Positions 45,050 through 57,100 of a stretch of DNA of 64,000 bases are shown here, piece by piece. The stretch spans positions 1,116,001 through 1,180,000 of the forward strand of contig OX637800.1 in assembly GCA_951802425.1 (NCBI GenBank), read 5' to 3'. The translations under genes were made by a program, and so were the position numbers. The notes beneath the pieces are model-generated. The model searched no databases. It saw only the letters and a list, made by a program, of their open reading frames with translations, and was not told the origin of the DNA. Source of the DNA: Clavaria fumosa (Eukaryota > Basidiomycota > Agaricomycetes > Agaricales > Clavariaceae). Numbering within the stretch: the stretch's first letter is position 1; each line of letters begins with the position of its first letter.

Positions 45050-45835
45050 TCTGGTAAGAAAACTCAAATCTGTGGCCTTTGATCATTTTATTCATCACTT
45101 CACAGAATGGCTTAGGAGTAAGATTCTAGGGAGTATAAGGATGTCCAAAATTTACCCAATAGCACATCCCCATTGAAAACTCAATAAGCAACAATACAGA
45201 GGTCTCAATTCTTAGTCTGGAACCACCCTCCCTACATTTGACTTGGTTGGTAATACTGATGCACTTTGATTTTTTTGAAAGGGGTGTGACAAGTCACAAT
45301 GTGACCTGCATTGAAGTACTTCAACACTGGTCACATAGTGACATGTAATGCTGACTGATAAGAAACTCAAATCTGTGGCCTTTGATCAATTTGTCCATCA
45401 CTTCACAGAATGGCTTAGGAGTAAGATTCTAGGGAGCTATAAAGATCTCCAAAAATTACCCAATAGCACACCCCTGTTGAAAACTCAATAAGCAATGATA
45501 CAGAGGTCTCAATTCTTAGTCTGGAACCACCCTTCCTCTACATTTGACTTGGTTGGTAATACTGATGCACTTAGATTTTTGAACAGGGTGTGACAAGTCA
45601 CAATGTGACCTGCATTGAAGTACTTCAATGCTGGTCACATAGTGACATGTAACACTGACTGATAAGAAACTCAATTCTTAGTCTGGAACCACCCTTCCTC
45701 TACATTTGACTTGGTTGGTAATACCAATTCACTTCGATTTTTTTGAAAGGGGTGTGACAAGTCACTATGTGACCAGCATTGAAGTACTTCAATGCAGGTC
45801 ACATAGTGACATGTAATGCCGACTGCACGTGACTT
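45050..45835. repeat. 303-bp tandem repeat with a 50-bp palindrome
   Basis: Two full units (45050-45353; 45357-45660) and a third with an internal deletion (45661-45835) apparently between two CTCAA words. Each unit ends in a fold-back sequence. In the third, 45761-45810 is a palindrome centred at 45785/45786 with a single mismatched pair. Confidence 0.85.
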
Positions 45836-45942
45836 CGAAATACCTCTTGCGTCTTTGAAGCAATTGACATCACGTGTTGGAATCATCGTTCTCTTACTTC
45901 TACCTACATCCTGTGTATTGCCTCCTCACAATCCTCAAGTAA

Positions 45943-47816
45943 ATGACCAAGTGGAGAACCCCTGCTTATGTTGAGCTTCTCAAAGGCAGCCTGGAAGCAT
46001 ATGGGAAGGTGGACACCAAGGAACGTGCTAGTATTGTCAAGGAGATCAAGAGACAAATCCGAGACCTGGCTGAAGCTATGCAGGAACATCCCCCCGATGG
46101 CTTAAACCAGGTAAAGCAGAACTTCACACATCTGATTCACTTATGATTTGATGCTTTCCCTTTGCAGAAAATTTGCAACTGGCTGCATAACCATCGCAGG
46201 GTTGGGGCAGGAATGGATAATGATTCTGATTCTGAGCCAGGTCAAAGGCCAGGCCTCAATATTTGGAAATGCAAAAGGTGGACCTTCCAGAGTGTTGTTG
46301 AGCAGCATGAGAAGGAAAAAATCAATGCCCTTGCAGAAGAGCTCTCAAAGGCTGAGAGAGGCACAATAGACTTCTTATCTGCATACCGTCGAGCCAGGAC
46401 TCAAATTTGCCAGGAGTTGTCAACACAGGAACAGCTTGAATATGAAGGCTTGGCTGAGAAGTGGAATACAGAGCCTGTACCATCTAATATTCAAAGAGAG
46501 TGAGTGAATCTCTGCATGTTATTCATTTGCAACTTATGTCAGCTGTTTCCTTTACTGTAAGATTGGCTTCGTGAAAGTTTATGCATAATGCTTTGGAGTT
46601 TTCCCGGTTGGTCAAAGAGCAGATGGGAGTAGAGATTTTTATGTTGGCTGGTTGGCAAGATGACAAAGGGCAGATCAAGAAGGCAAAGTGAGTGTTTTCC
46701 ATGAGGTGTTCTACATTCCTGACTAATGCGTATGTTCTTGAATTTCTCTTAGAGTCCAGACACCTGGACCCTCCACTGCTGGGTTCAAGGATGTGTTTCA
46801 ACAAACAGGAGATGTTGTTTGGCAAAAATGGGATGAGTATTTAGGGGATATGTGGAACAGTAAGTGTGCTCTGTACAATTGTGTCTAAGAAGAGCTCTAA
46901 TCTGAGTTCAGAGGATGCAACAAGGCTGCAAAATGATGATTGGGATGCTGTGCTTCTCTTTAAGAGAACAGATACAAGTGTCCCATGGGATCTTGCAAAA
47001 GACGAGGATGGTTGGCCAATACTACCTCTAGAATTGGCACTTCCCTTGGCTCAGCTCAAGGAGATCTTGAGATCATGTTTTACTATTGCATACCATAAGC
47101 TTTTCACATTTCATTATTTCATAAATTGAAAAAATGTTGTATTTTGTAGGCAAGAAAAGTAACAACAAGAAGGCTGCTGTTCCATGGCTGCAAATATCTG
47201 ACAACCCAAGTGCCTTTATACAAGCACAATACATTCCTAAAGGAGTACACATCTGTGAGCCCTCAAAAATGCAATCAGCAGATGTGAGAAGGCTTTGTTC
47301 CTTCCTCCACCATCGACAAACTCTAGGTCAAAGGGTCCTTGACTTCAAGAATGTTCTACCCACCCATAGGAGAGGGAAGGCCTTAAGGGATGCAGACAAG
47401 AGTCATACACAAGATACTGACAATGAAGTGTCAAGGCTATCTCAAACAGCTAAGCATATCCAGCTCGTCTCTGAAGTGTAAGATCTTTTCTCAATTGAGA
47501 ATATCATTGGCTAATGTGAGTCAGATCCAGTTCAGAGAAACCAGTCAATAACAGTGATAGAGAAGACACTGATGAAGACCATGCTGGTGATGACAAGGAC
47601 ACTACAGATGAAGACAGTGCCAATTATGAAGAGGATGCTGATGACAATATTGGTGGACAATCATATGAGATGGCCAATTTAAATATACTGGAGGAGGTGC
47701 AGGAGAGGCAGAGGGATCAATTGCAAGTGGAGAGTGAGGTGGAGAATGATCAGCAGTTTGGCTCGCTGAAGAAGAAAAGAGCCAGAGATGAGAGGGAGCC
47801 TCATCTTCCATACTGA
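45943..47816 (+). CDS. Seven-exon protein of an agaric multi-copy type, unknown function
   Basis: Exons joined by GT-AG introns: 45943-46110, 46168-46500, from about 46562, from about 46751, from about 46890, 47150-47478, and a last exon from about 47531 to the TGA at 47814-47816. Exon 2 opens with KICNWLHNHRRVG, which resembles the recognition helix of homeodomains (K/Q-I-x-x-W-F-x-N-x-R). Later blocks are KFMHNALEFSRLVKEQ, FMLAGWQDDKGQ, DVVWQKWDEYLGDMW and KAAVPWLQISDNPSAF. The C-terminus is a long acidic stretch (DEDHAGDDKDTTDEDSA) ending in a basic KKKRARDERE. A TGA at 46572-46574 replaces a probable Arg, so the copy may be inactive. It lies downstream of KDZ on the same strand inside the cargo block. 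I recall similar proteins near mobile elements of mushrooms but know no function. Confidence 0.6.
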
Positions 47817-48964
47817 ACACGAAGCAAGAGGAAAGCATCCATGGAGGCAAAGCAGTGGGTGCTAAGACCCAGGGCAAAAAGGTGGTAGTTCTTTTTGACA
47901 AATGTATATTTATTGATTTCATAGCCCTACAAGTGTGAATAATGCACATTGTAGATTAAGTTTTCATATCCATGCATTTCAGAAAGGACAATCAAATAAA
48001 TCAGTATCTTGAGAAATGGCAATCCAATGTCTTTGAATTAGAACATTCTTTAAATCTATGATATAGAACTTTACTTTGACAGGTTTTCATTGTTTAAAAT
48101 CTACCCCTTGTCAAACAAATATCATAGGAAATACAAGAGACATCTCAAGGCATACCTAGTATGTTGGTTCCTTCATATTATTCTTAAATTGAGTGAATCT
48201 ATTGAGAGTAACTATCTGGGTCAAGCTGCTGATAACAATGTATTAATATGAGGGGGTGTAAATGAATGGGAGTTGATCAATGCTGTAGAAATGAAGACAA
48301 GGGTGTTAGCATTTGCAAAGGTGGTTTAAGATATACAAGAAGGATACAAGAAGGGGATACTGATGCAGTATGCTTGCCCATTTTGTAAGAGGTAATTCAT
48401 TATGACTGAAATAATAATGGTGATTGTTTCCATATGCAGTTTGTTCAATACTTGTAGAGAGGGGATATTTGAAGTTATGTAGACTGAAGAATAACCATCC
48501 AGGCTAAGCCCTTTGTAAAGGCATCTTAATATCAGGTGGTCCAGATGAGTGGGTGGTTCATTGGGGCTAGAAATAAAATTATATGATCATTATTATTCTG
48601 AAATGTCATGATATGCAAGTAGAGCATATTTAACATGGGATTAGGCTTGGAGAATACTAGTCAAGCCCTTCATGAAGAGGTATTAATATCAAATAATCAA
48701 CCTCCAGAGGTGTCTGCTGTGACTGGGAACATAGAAAGAAGGCTATGTTGAGTGAAGTAAAACCATCTGGGATAACCCCTTGGGAAGGGCATATTCAAAC
48801 GAGGAAATCCAGATGGGTGGCTCATTGGGGTTGGAATAATAATAATAGGGTTGCTCAGGATTCATGATTTTGATCTGTGAGGAAGGGATATTTGACATGA
48901 AATGCAGACCTGAGAATGACCATCTCAGCTGAGCCCTTTGTAAAGGCATATTGACTCAACCACC
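47817..48964. other. No gene; degenerate repeats in the second half
   Basis: From about 48440 to 48960 diverged copies of a unit containing CTAAGCCCTTTGTAAAGGCAT and GATGGGTGGCTCATTGGGG recur at irregular spacing. Nothing else was seen. Confidence 0.5.
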
Positions 48965-49690
48965 ATAATATTGTTTGGCCCATTTGAGTATCTTACTGGA
49001 ACATATTTCTTGGCCCATTCCATCATTCTGGACTAAGATGTTTCTGTGCCCATTTTGATGTCCTGCATAAGGTGTTATTACTGTGTTGAGTTGAGTATCT
49101 CACCTAACATATTTCTGGGCCCATTTGCATTGCCTCAGCTACCATATTTCTGGGCCCATCCCATGATATCATACTTTGTTATTCTTAGGCCCATCTGGAC
49201 TTACTAGTCCTGGGTCTTATTACTGGGCCTATTTGTGTATCTCACCATACATATATCTTGGCCCATTCAATCAGCTCCGACTCTTATATTTCTTGGCCCA
49301 TCTCTGTATCTTTGTAAACATATATCTGTGCCTGTATCAACTGACTCAGCCACAACAATATTATTGGGCCATTTGAGTAGCTCACACAACATATTTCTGG
49401 GCCTATATGGATTGACTCAACCATGACATTTCTGGGCCCATTCCATGATCTCATACTTTGTTATTCCTAGGCCCATTTGGATTCACTGGGCCTGGGTATT
49501 ATGGCAGGTTGATATTCCTGGATTTGACCTTTATGGCCCATCTGAACCTGACAGATAATTTATTTCTGGGCCTGTACTATTATCTCAGATTGTCATATTT
49601 CTTGGCCCATTCAAGCATGTCAACCCTACAATTTTCCTGGGCCTATCCCATCTTTATCAGCTCTCTTATTTCTTGGCCCAGCAGTGATCT
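48965..49690. repeat. Degenerate minisatellite with a TTTCTGGGCCCAT core
   Basis: About 18 or more copies of (T/C)T(G/T)GGCC(C/T)AT, every 30-60 bases, separated by varied AT-rich text. A longer unit (CCATGATATCATACTTTGTT and its near-copy) occurs twice, near 49160 and 49445. Short frames here are by-products of the repeat. Confidence 0.75.
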
Positions 49691-49799
49691 CCAGCAAGAA
49701 AATATATTTGGGTTATGAGTGGCCAATATGAGAAGTGTGGCAGTTAGTAAACCTTGGCTTGTATGATAAGTGTGACAAAAATTGACTGAAAGGTGTCAG

Positions 49800-50739
49800 T
49801 TATAGATATGTATATATTTATTTGACTAGGTCGTGACCCATGACCAGTCATCCTCGTGACCTTACCTATGCATCTTTAACCCCTCGCAACCTTAGTAGAA
49901 CACACGCATGGTCACTTCTTGACTAGATCTACTCTGTACTACTATAGTCTTGTCGCCTGGCGACCTCTGTACTTTTCCTTTTCTGTCATACTCTCTGTAC
50001 ACACATATATAAGTCTCGCATGTACATACTATACTGCAGACTTGATATTGATGCACTTTTGGTTTAAGCTTGAGGCCATGACGCCATTTGAGCTTGGAAC
50101 CATTGCGATTGATAGGTCTTGTCTCCCTTGGTGACCTCAAGATCACCAAGACACTTTCTGCTTTGCTCTAACTTGTCCTCTGTGCTCATACAACTTGCGC
50201 ACTTAAGTATTCTCTTCACTTTGTCTTGGTACTGATCTCCTCGAACCCCACAGGTTCTCCTGTTGGTTGGCAAAGCTATCACCTTCACCGACATATCTCT
50301 TGACATTGTCGCGACTACCCATGACTCTCCCAACATCGTCTCCTTCTCCCACCTCATCTTTTTCCTTTCTTACACTTCATCAGTCGACTTCGCAACCTTC
50401 TCAGCATTACCTATTTCTCTCCCATTTCATCTATTTCTTTCTTCACACTTTGTCAGTCAACTTTGCGACCTTCTCAGTGTTACCTATTTCTCCCCCCTTG
50501 TCAATTTCCTTCTCTATGCTTCGTCTACCAACTTCACGACCTTTCTAGCGACATCTCCCCTCTCCCCTCTCCCTACTTGTCTATTTCTGTTCTTACATCT
50601 TCCCAGATGTCTCCGCGACCTTCCGGGACCGAGCATTCTTGACTGTGCTCAACAGTTGATTGGTATTAGCGAGTTTCCAGGACCGGTCACCAACAAGTCA
50701 ACCTCCAGCATCACTTTTGAGACGGGACAAGCCCTAACA
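49800..50739 (+). repeat. 3' LTR of Gyp-B outer, 5'-truncated
   Basis: It starts within the LTR (TTATAGATATGTATATATTT, matching 19691 on) and ends CCCTAACA at 50739, followed by CCCAG. Confidence 0.9.
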
Positions 50740-50744
50740 CCCAG

Positions 50745-53740
50745 GAGCCATGACAACTCACCCTGATCCATAATTTCAAAGGAGTTTTGCAGTTCGTTTT
50801 TCACTCAGTTGACAGTGGCGAGCGTGCTGCCCATCACGACCATATCATCCGTGGAAACCGTCACATGTACGTTTTCGTTTTGTTGCACCCGGATGAATGC
50901 TGATTGGTCTAGTTTGGACACGTTGAAGCCGAGGGATATAAAGGTTGCAGCCAATTTTTGATACCACATCCGTCTTGATTGTTTCAACCCGTATAGCCCC
51001 TTGCGCAGCCTGCAAACTTTCCGTCTGTCATTCGCGCTGAGTACTGCGTACGGGGGCTCCATGTATACTTCTTCCTCAAGCTCTGCATTGAGGTAAGCTG
51101 CTACCACATCCACTTGGTCTATCTCCCAGTCACATTGCGCAGCTAGGGAAAGTAGGACTCGTATCGACGCAATCTTCGCCGCCGCAGCGAAGGTTTCATT
51201 ATAGTCCGTCCCTTTCGTTTGCCTGTGTCCTCCTGCGACGACGCGAGCCTTGTATTTGACGATTTCGCCTTTTGGACCCAGTTTGAGCCTGAAGACATAT
51301 CCACACAGAATAACTGGTTTGTCCGGAGGTCGGTCGACGATGTCCCAGGTGCGTGAGCGGTTCAACTGGTCCAGCTCGATCTGATAAGCCCTCTTCCATT
51401 GGTTAGCATCCGGACCAGCTAGCGCTTGTGCTATAGAGCGTGGTTCACTGCCAATAGAACCTGCAAGTAAGGCGAACAGTGGCGGGTGGTCATTAAACAC
51501 AACCTCACATTCTATCCTGATCTGTTTAGTATCAGGAAAGTAGATCCTGTACCCTGTGCTCGATGAATCGATCCCAAGGAAATGGCCCTTGCGCGCTCAT
51601 CGTTCGAGCTTACCGGCATCGGCAATCTTTACCCATGCTGGTGTGCCGAAGGGCACTAATTTAGACAGATTGGGGTGCTTAGCATAGCGAGCATAGAACG
51701 GAGTCTCGCCTTCGAGTGCACGAGTAGGTGAACTGTTCTTTATCCAAGCTGCATGAGTCATAGCTTTGCCCCAGAGAAATTTGGGGAGGCTAGAATCAAT
51801 AAGCATTGCTCTCACGAGTTCTGCTTTGGCTCGGTTCCAGCGTTCGACTGCTCCCACCTGCTCGTGGGTGTCATGCGTGGTGAGCTCACGTTTCGTACCC
51901 TTCTCGGCTAGATGGTCTGAGATTGCGTCGCTGTTGAATTCCCCTCCTCGATCAGAGCATAAGAACTTTATCTTTGTATTGTTGTGAGTACTTATTTGTG
52001 CCTCTAATCTTTTGTAAGCATTGAAAGCATCTGAGTTTCTGTGCAGGAGGGAGATTTCAGTCCAGCAAGTCGCATCGTCGACGAAGTTGACTGTATAACG
52101 GCTACCGCCGAGTGATGCGATGGAGGCAGGGCCCCAGACATCAGCATGGATGCGTTCCCCGTAAGTTTTTTCATGGTTATTGGCCTTATCAGGGAATGGT
52201 AAACGGTGCGGTTTTGCCTGAGCACATGTGTCATAGAAGACCTCTTCAGATGTATTGTCTATGGAGATCCCAAGCACTTTGCCTGAAGATATGGCGTGTT
52301 TGACTGCAGCGTAGTTTATATGACCCAAGGAACAGTGGGCTTCGAACAATGTAAGCATTCATTGCTTCTTGGCTATGTGGGCTTCTAAAGATAACGTCTT
52401 TATGTGGTATAGCCCGTTCACTTTAGGGATTTGTGCCCACACTTTCCCTTGGGGGTCCTTTATCTGGCAAAGATTGTCTGTGAACTCAGCAGTGTAGCTG
52501 GCGTCATCCAGTTTCCCAATGGATACAAGAGTAAATGCCATGCTAGGTGCATGTGCGACGTTTCTGAGTCTTAGTGTGCTTATGCGCTGACCATTTGCAT
52601 TTGTAGAACAATGTCACTGCAACCAACGGCTTTCAGCTCGCGACCATCGGCAGCGGTGATAGCAGTCGGACTAGTAGTAGAGTAGCTTATGAACATTGAC
52701 CTGTCTGGACAGAAATGCGCCGTCGCGCTGCTGTCAAGAATGATATCGTGCGGTTTAGCTGCCGAAGACATGGCGGCTGTGACTTCATGTGGATTCCCTA
52801 GGCAAGTAAACGCGAGGTATTCCTCATCGTTTTCTTGCTTTTTGGCCTGTGTGGCTGTGGTAGTGGCCTTTTCCTTTTTCTTTTGCCAGGGTGCTTGGCC
52901 TTGCTTCGCTCCGCCGTCAGAGTAGCAGTTTTTGGTCTTGTGATTGGTGCGTTTGCAGTTTTCACAGGGTGTTTTCATGCCTGAGTCATCTGATTTTCCC
53001 CTGTGGCCTTTACCCTTTTTAACATGAAGGGCTGCGTCACCAGATTTCGATGCAAGGTCTGCTATTTCGCGCTGTCTCGCTTCCTCTAAAACGATATGCA
53101 TAAGGTCATTTGGAGAGATCTCCGTAGATGACAGGCTTGCAGCATGTGTGATTGAGTGAAGAAGGCTGTGATAGCTAGGTGGCAAGGAAGTAAGTATCAT
53201 GGTTGTGAAATCATCATCCATGACTGATGCGCCGATGCCTTCAAGTTCGTCTCGAATCTTTATCATTGCATTTAGATGAGGTTTGATGTCGCCATCCTCA
53301 GCGCAGGTCATGGACTGTAACCTGCGATGCATGTCAACTTTGTGAAGTTGGCTCTTTCGTGTAGTGTCAGTGTGGATTGCCTTCCACATCTCAGATGCTG
53401 ACAAGGACTTGATGACCGTAGCGAGACGTGGCAATACTGTAGTAAGTAATATGTGCTGGGCACTATATTCTTTTTGCTCGTACTCATTGAACTTTCATTC
53501 CTTTTCTTCGAGGTCATTGTCAGTAGCTTTTATCCCTGGAGCTTTCATTGAAATTCCAGCCTCTTGAGGGTAAGCTACTGGTTTTCATGCAGTTCCGTCA
53601 CGATATCTAATCAATCCTCTTGCGCCCATTGCAGTGCGGGCTTTCGACTTGTAGTCGGCCCAGTTTGCTCCGTCATCGTGGAGTTGAGGGACACCTATGG
53701 CGTTGGAAGAGGTATTGGCAGTTGTGAGGTCGTTTTGCAT
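50745..53740 (-). pseudogene. pol: Cop-2 gag-pol, N-terminal and central part
   Basis: Gag starts at 53740 (MQNDLTTANTSSN), with a zinc knuckle (CENCKRTNHKTKNC), protease (ILDSSATAHF, with DSS in place of DSG), integrase (HCSLGHINYAAV, FYDTCAQAKPHR, HADVWGP, SDRGGEF, VGAVERWNRAK) and RT (DVVAAYLNAELEEEVYMEPP; box VSTDDMVVMG). It breaks at WLLG (50745), where Gyp-B outer is inserted, and resumes at 19131. TGA codons interrupt it at least at 53485-53490 (E-x-KFNEYEQ), 52359-52361, 51597-51599 and 50805-50807; most fit Arg. It is related to but distinct from Cop-3. Confidence 0.9.
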
Positions 53741-53756
53741 GATGAATCTCATAATC

Positions 53757-53832
53757 TATAGAAATCTAGGATAACTCTGTTAGCTCAGTCAAATAGTGGA
53801 CTGTAGTATTTGCTATAGTACCTAGGATAACT
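53757..53832 (-). repeat. 5' LTR of Cop-2, inner piece
   Basis: 76 bases next to the primer site (GATTATGAGATT on the minus strand, from 53756). It is interrupted by Cop-1 at TAACT and continues at 58083. Confidence 0.92.
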
Positions 53833-54138
53833 TGACGACGTGCACACCCTGTCAGGGAGTGCCGCGTCTACTACGACGGACTACTACGATGGATCCGCCC
53901 CTTGCGCCATGTCGCCAACTCTCCGGCGACGTTGTTACCTTTTAGATTAGACTTTGTTTACTTTTTGACTCGTGCTTCGCGACTTCTATTGGACTCATAT
54001 ACCTGCGTAGCACGATACCTAGAGCTCACGCGTTCTCCCGCGTGAACTCTAGGTTCGTATCTTCCCTCTCAACGTTGTACCTAGTGAACTTACAATATAC
54101 GCGTTCTCCTGCGTGAACTCTAGACTGCGCTGCTGAAA
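53833..54138 (+). repeat. 5' LTR of Cop-1
   Basis: 306 bp, TGACGACGTGCACACC...GCTGCTGAAA. Confidence 0.95.
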
Positions 54139-54142
54139 GATT

Positions 54143-57100
54143 ATGAGACCCGCGCAGGGCCTTACTGAGATGGACTCCCTCCGGTTTACAAAACTGAATG
54201 GACAGAACTATGCTACTTGGGCTATTCACATGCGATCCGCACTACAGTCGAAATATCTGTGGGCATTGGTGAAAGGGAAGGAGACCCGCCCTGTCAGCCC
54301 AGTTGCAGCTCCTGGAGGACCAGCCCCGAGCGCAGAGGAGATCACGCGAGTCCAGGTTCTCATAGACGAATGGGAAGCCAAAGATGAAGCCGCTCAAGGC
54401 CTGATGTATGGGTCGACCGACGAGTCACAGTGGCCGCACGTTTCAGACTGCAAAACCGCAGTTGAGATGTGGGACACTTGGAAAACGATCCACCAAACAA
54501 ACAAACAATCGACGAATGCCTACTACTACCTGAAAGAGCTTTATACGAAGAAATTTGTGGACAGAACATCGATGGAAGACCATATTGCCGCTATGTTGAA
54601 CCTCCGACAGCGAATTGTCCAATCCGGAGGTACTGTGGACGACTCCCAGATGTCGCAGGCGATGATTCTGTCCCTCCTGGAGACCCCGTCATGGGAATTA
54701 ATCACGGTGCAATTGATCCACGGAGACAGACTTACCCCTGATATCGTCAGCACGAGACTGCAAGCCGAGGCGAACAGACGCGCTCAAGAAAAAGCCGGAG
54801 GGCAGACAGCTTTCCAGGCGACCGGAACGCGGGGCAGACGTGGCCGCGGCGGCAACCAGCGAGGGCGTGGAAGGGGCCAGAGGTCTTCTGGAGGTCGCGG
54901 TCCCCAGCCAGACGACGAATGCCGGTACTGCAAAGGGAAGGGACATTGGGCAAATGAGTGTCCAAAACGAGAGAGCGACGAGAAGAAGAATGACACACCT
55001 GGAGGTTCGGCCAACGCAGCAGTCAGTGGGAGCCTTGAACTGGCCGATCGCGAGGTGGGGCGAGTTTACCTAGCCGCTAGATCGCAAACCGTTACTGGAG
55101 TTATACTGGACTGCGGCGCGACAGGGCACATGTTCTCCGACAGGTCCTACTTCACCTCGTATACCGATGCATCAAATCAAACCATATCTGTTGGTGATGC
55201 GAGGGACATACCTGTCGAGGGCCTGGGCAGCGTTCGTTTGAGGGTCAAACTCCCTAGCGGGTACAGGACAGTCACTCTACACAAAGTCATGCACGCCCCG
55301 AAATTAGCTATGAATTTAGTCAGTCTAGGCGCACTCCAACGGGAAGGAGCACAGTACCAAAGCACGGAAACTGGTCTAGTTGTGACGCTTGGGAACGATG
55401 AGCTGATGCGAGGAGAATTGAGAGAAGGACTTTACAGAGTTGAATGCACGCACGCAGAGACCCAGGCGGCCTTTGGAGCGACGTCGGGCGTGAGTATGCG
55501 TACATGGCATAGGAGAATGGGACATCTCCACCTAGACGGGATCCGTGAGCTGGCGAGAAAAGGAATGGTGGATGGACTCACTATTTCCTCCAGCAACCAC
55601 GACAGGGTATGCGAAGGATGCGCAATTGGTAAGTCCCACCGATTGCCGCTGCCGAAAACAAGCCAAACGCGCTACGAGCGGATGGACCTCGTCGTTGCCG
55701 ACCTAACGGGCCCGATGGCGGTCGAGACGTGGTCCGGCATGCGATATGCTCTGGTCGTCGTTGAGGTAAACTCACGGTATGGCGTCGCACGTCTCCTGAA
55801 GAGCAAGGACGAAGCTCCGGGGGTGCTGAAAGAAGTTATAGCCATGTTAGAGAGACAGTCCGGACGAAAATTGAAGAGGTTACGCACCGACAATGGGACC
55901 GAACTCGTTAACGACAAAGTGGAGGAACTTTGCAAGAGAAACGGTATTATACACGAAACGACAGTGCCGTATGGACCCGAACAAAATGGAATAGTCGAGC
56001 GGACAATCGCGACGTACGTGGAGATGGTCAGGTGTATGTTGCATTCGTCTGGAATGGACTTACGATATTGGGGGGAGGCCCTAATGTATGCGGTACACAT
56101 CCGAAACCTCTCGCCGACAACCGCATTACCTGGAAAAGTGCCATATGAGGCGTGGTATGGGCGAAAACCCGACGTATCTCACCTTCGGATCTTCGGTTCC
56201 ACTGCATACACTAACATTCCGAAGAAAGTGCGCGGTGGTAAGCTCGAGCCCACGTCGGTGAAGTGTAGGATGTTGGGATGGTGGGCTGACGAGACAAAAG
56301 GTTATCGTTTGGAGGATTTTGAGATGAAAATGTTAATCACCTCGCGCGATGTGCGTTTTATTGAAGATCCTCCACCCACAGATTTAGCCGTTGTCGAAGG
56401 AATTGACCCACGTCCTCGAGAGGGCATCCCATCCAGAACTGAACCAGACGATGCGGACACGACGACCGAATCCCTGTCGACGATGAATGAAGATGGATCA
56501 GAACGAGTGGGAGAAGTAGGAGAAGCGGACGAACCAGCAAAGACCAAACGAATCGCACAGCGCGAACCCTCAAAGCGACTGCGGCGACCACCCATTCGTT
56601 TTGGTGAAGAAGCGACTGTTGAAGAGATAGATGAGGCTGTCAGTGGGAGTGGACATCAGGCATTCGTTGCGGTGAATGGTGAGCCACGCACTTACCAGGA
56701 AGCGATGCGCACGCAGCAGGCAAAGGAATGGGAAAAGGCCGTCGTCACGGAACTCGAGCAACTCCGTTCGTCTGGGACCTTCGAGTGGGTTTCGCATGTC
56801 CCGAGCGGCCGCAGTACGATTGGAAGTCGCTTCGTCTTTCAAACGAAAAGGGACGGTGAAGGGAAGGTCATCAAGTATAAGGCAAGGATCGTAGCGAAAG
56901 GGTACTCATGGCACGCACCATCCGACTGGACCAAACGGCTTATATCCAGGCACTTCTCTCACGATACAAAATGGATGGTTCCACGCCTGTAGCAACGCCC
57001 GCAGTTGTCAAGGAGCGACTGACTAGTGCTGATTGTCCTGTCTCTGACACGGACCGCGCTGCCTACGACGATTTTGCGCAGGGATTTGGCTACTTGGAAT

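Larger units (their letters stand above)
19132..50739 (+). mobile_element. Gyp-B outer: gypsy-type LTR element whose interior is replaced by a 29-kb cargo
   Basis: The left end TGTCAGGACCC (19132) and right end CCCTAACA (50739) are the two ends of one LTR family, in the same orientation. CCCAG lies on both sides (19127-19131; 50740-50744), and the broken Cop-2 frame rejoins exactly when one CCCAG is removed. The left LTR is nearly complete (it lacks its last 8 bases) and the right LTR lacks its first 560 or so. Nothing of the element's own gag or pol was recognised between them. The interior holds 20614-49799. Confidence 0.85.

Noticed and set aside
49176..49718. Frames with repeated LGP and WPI peptides
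   Set aside because: They are translations of the GGCCCA array in several frames and have no independent support.
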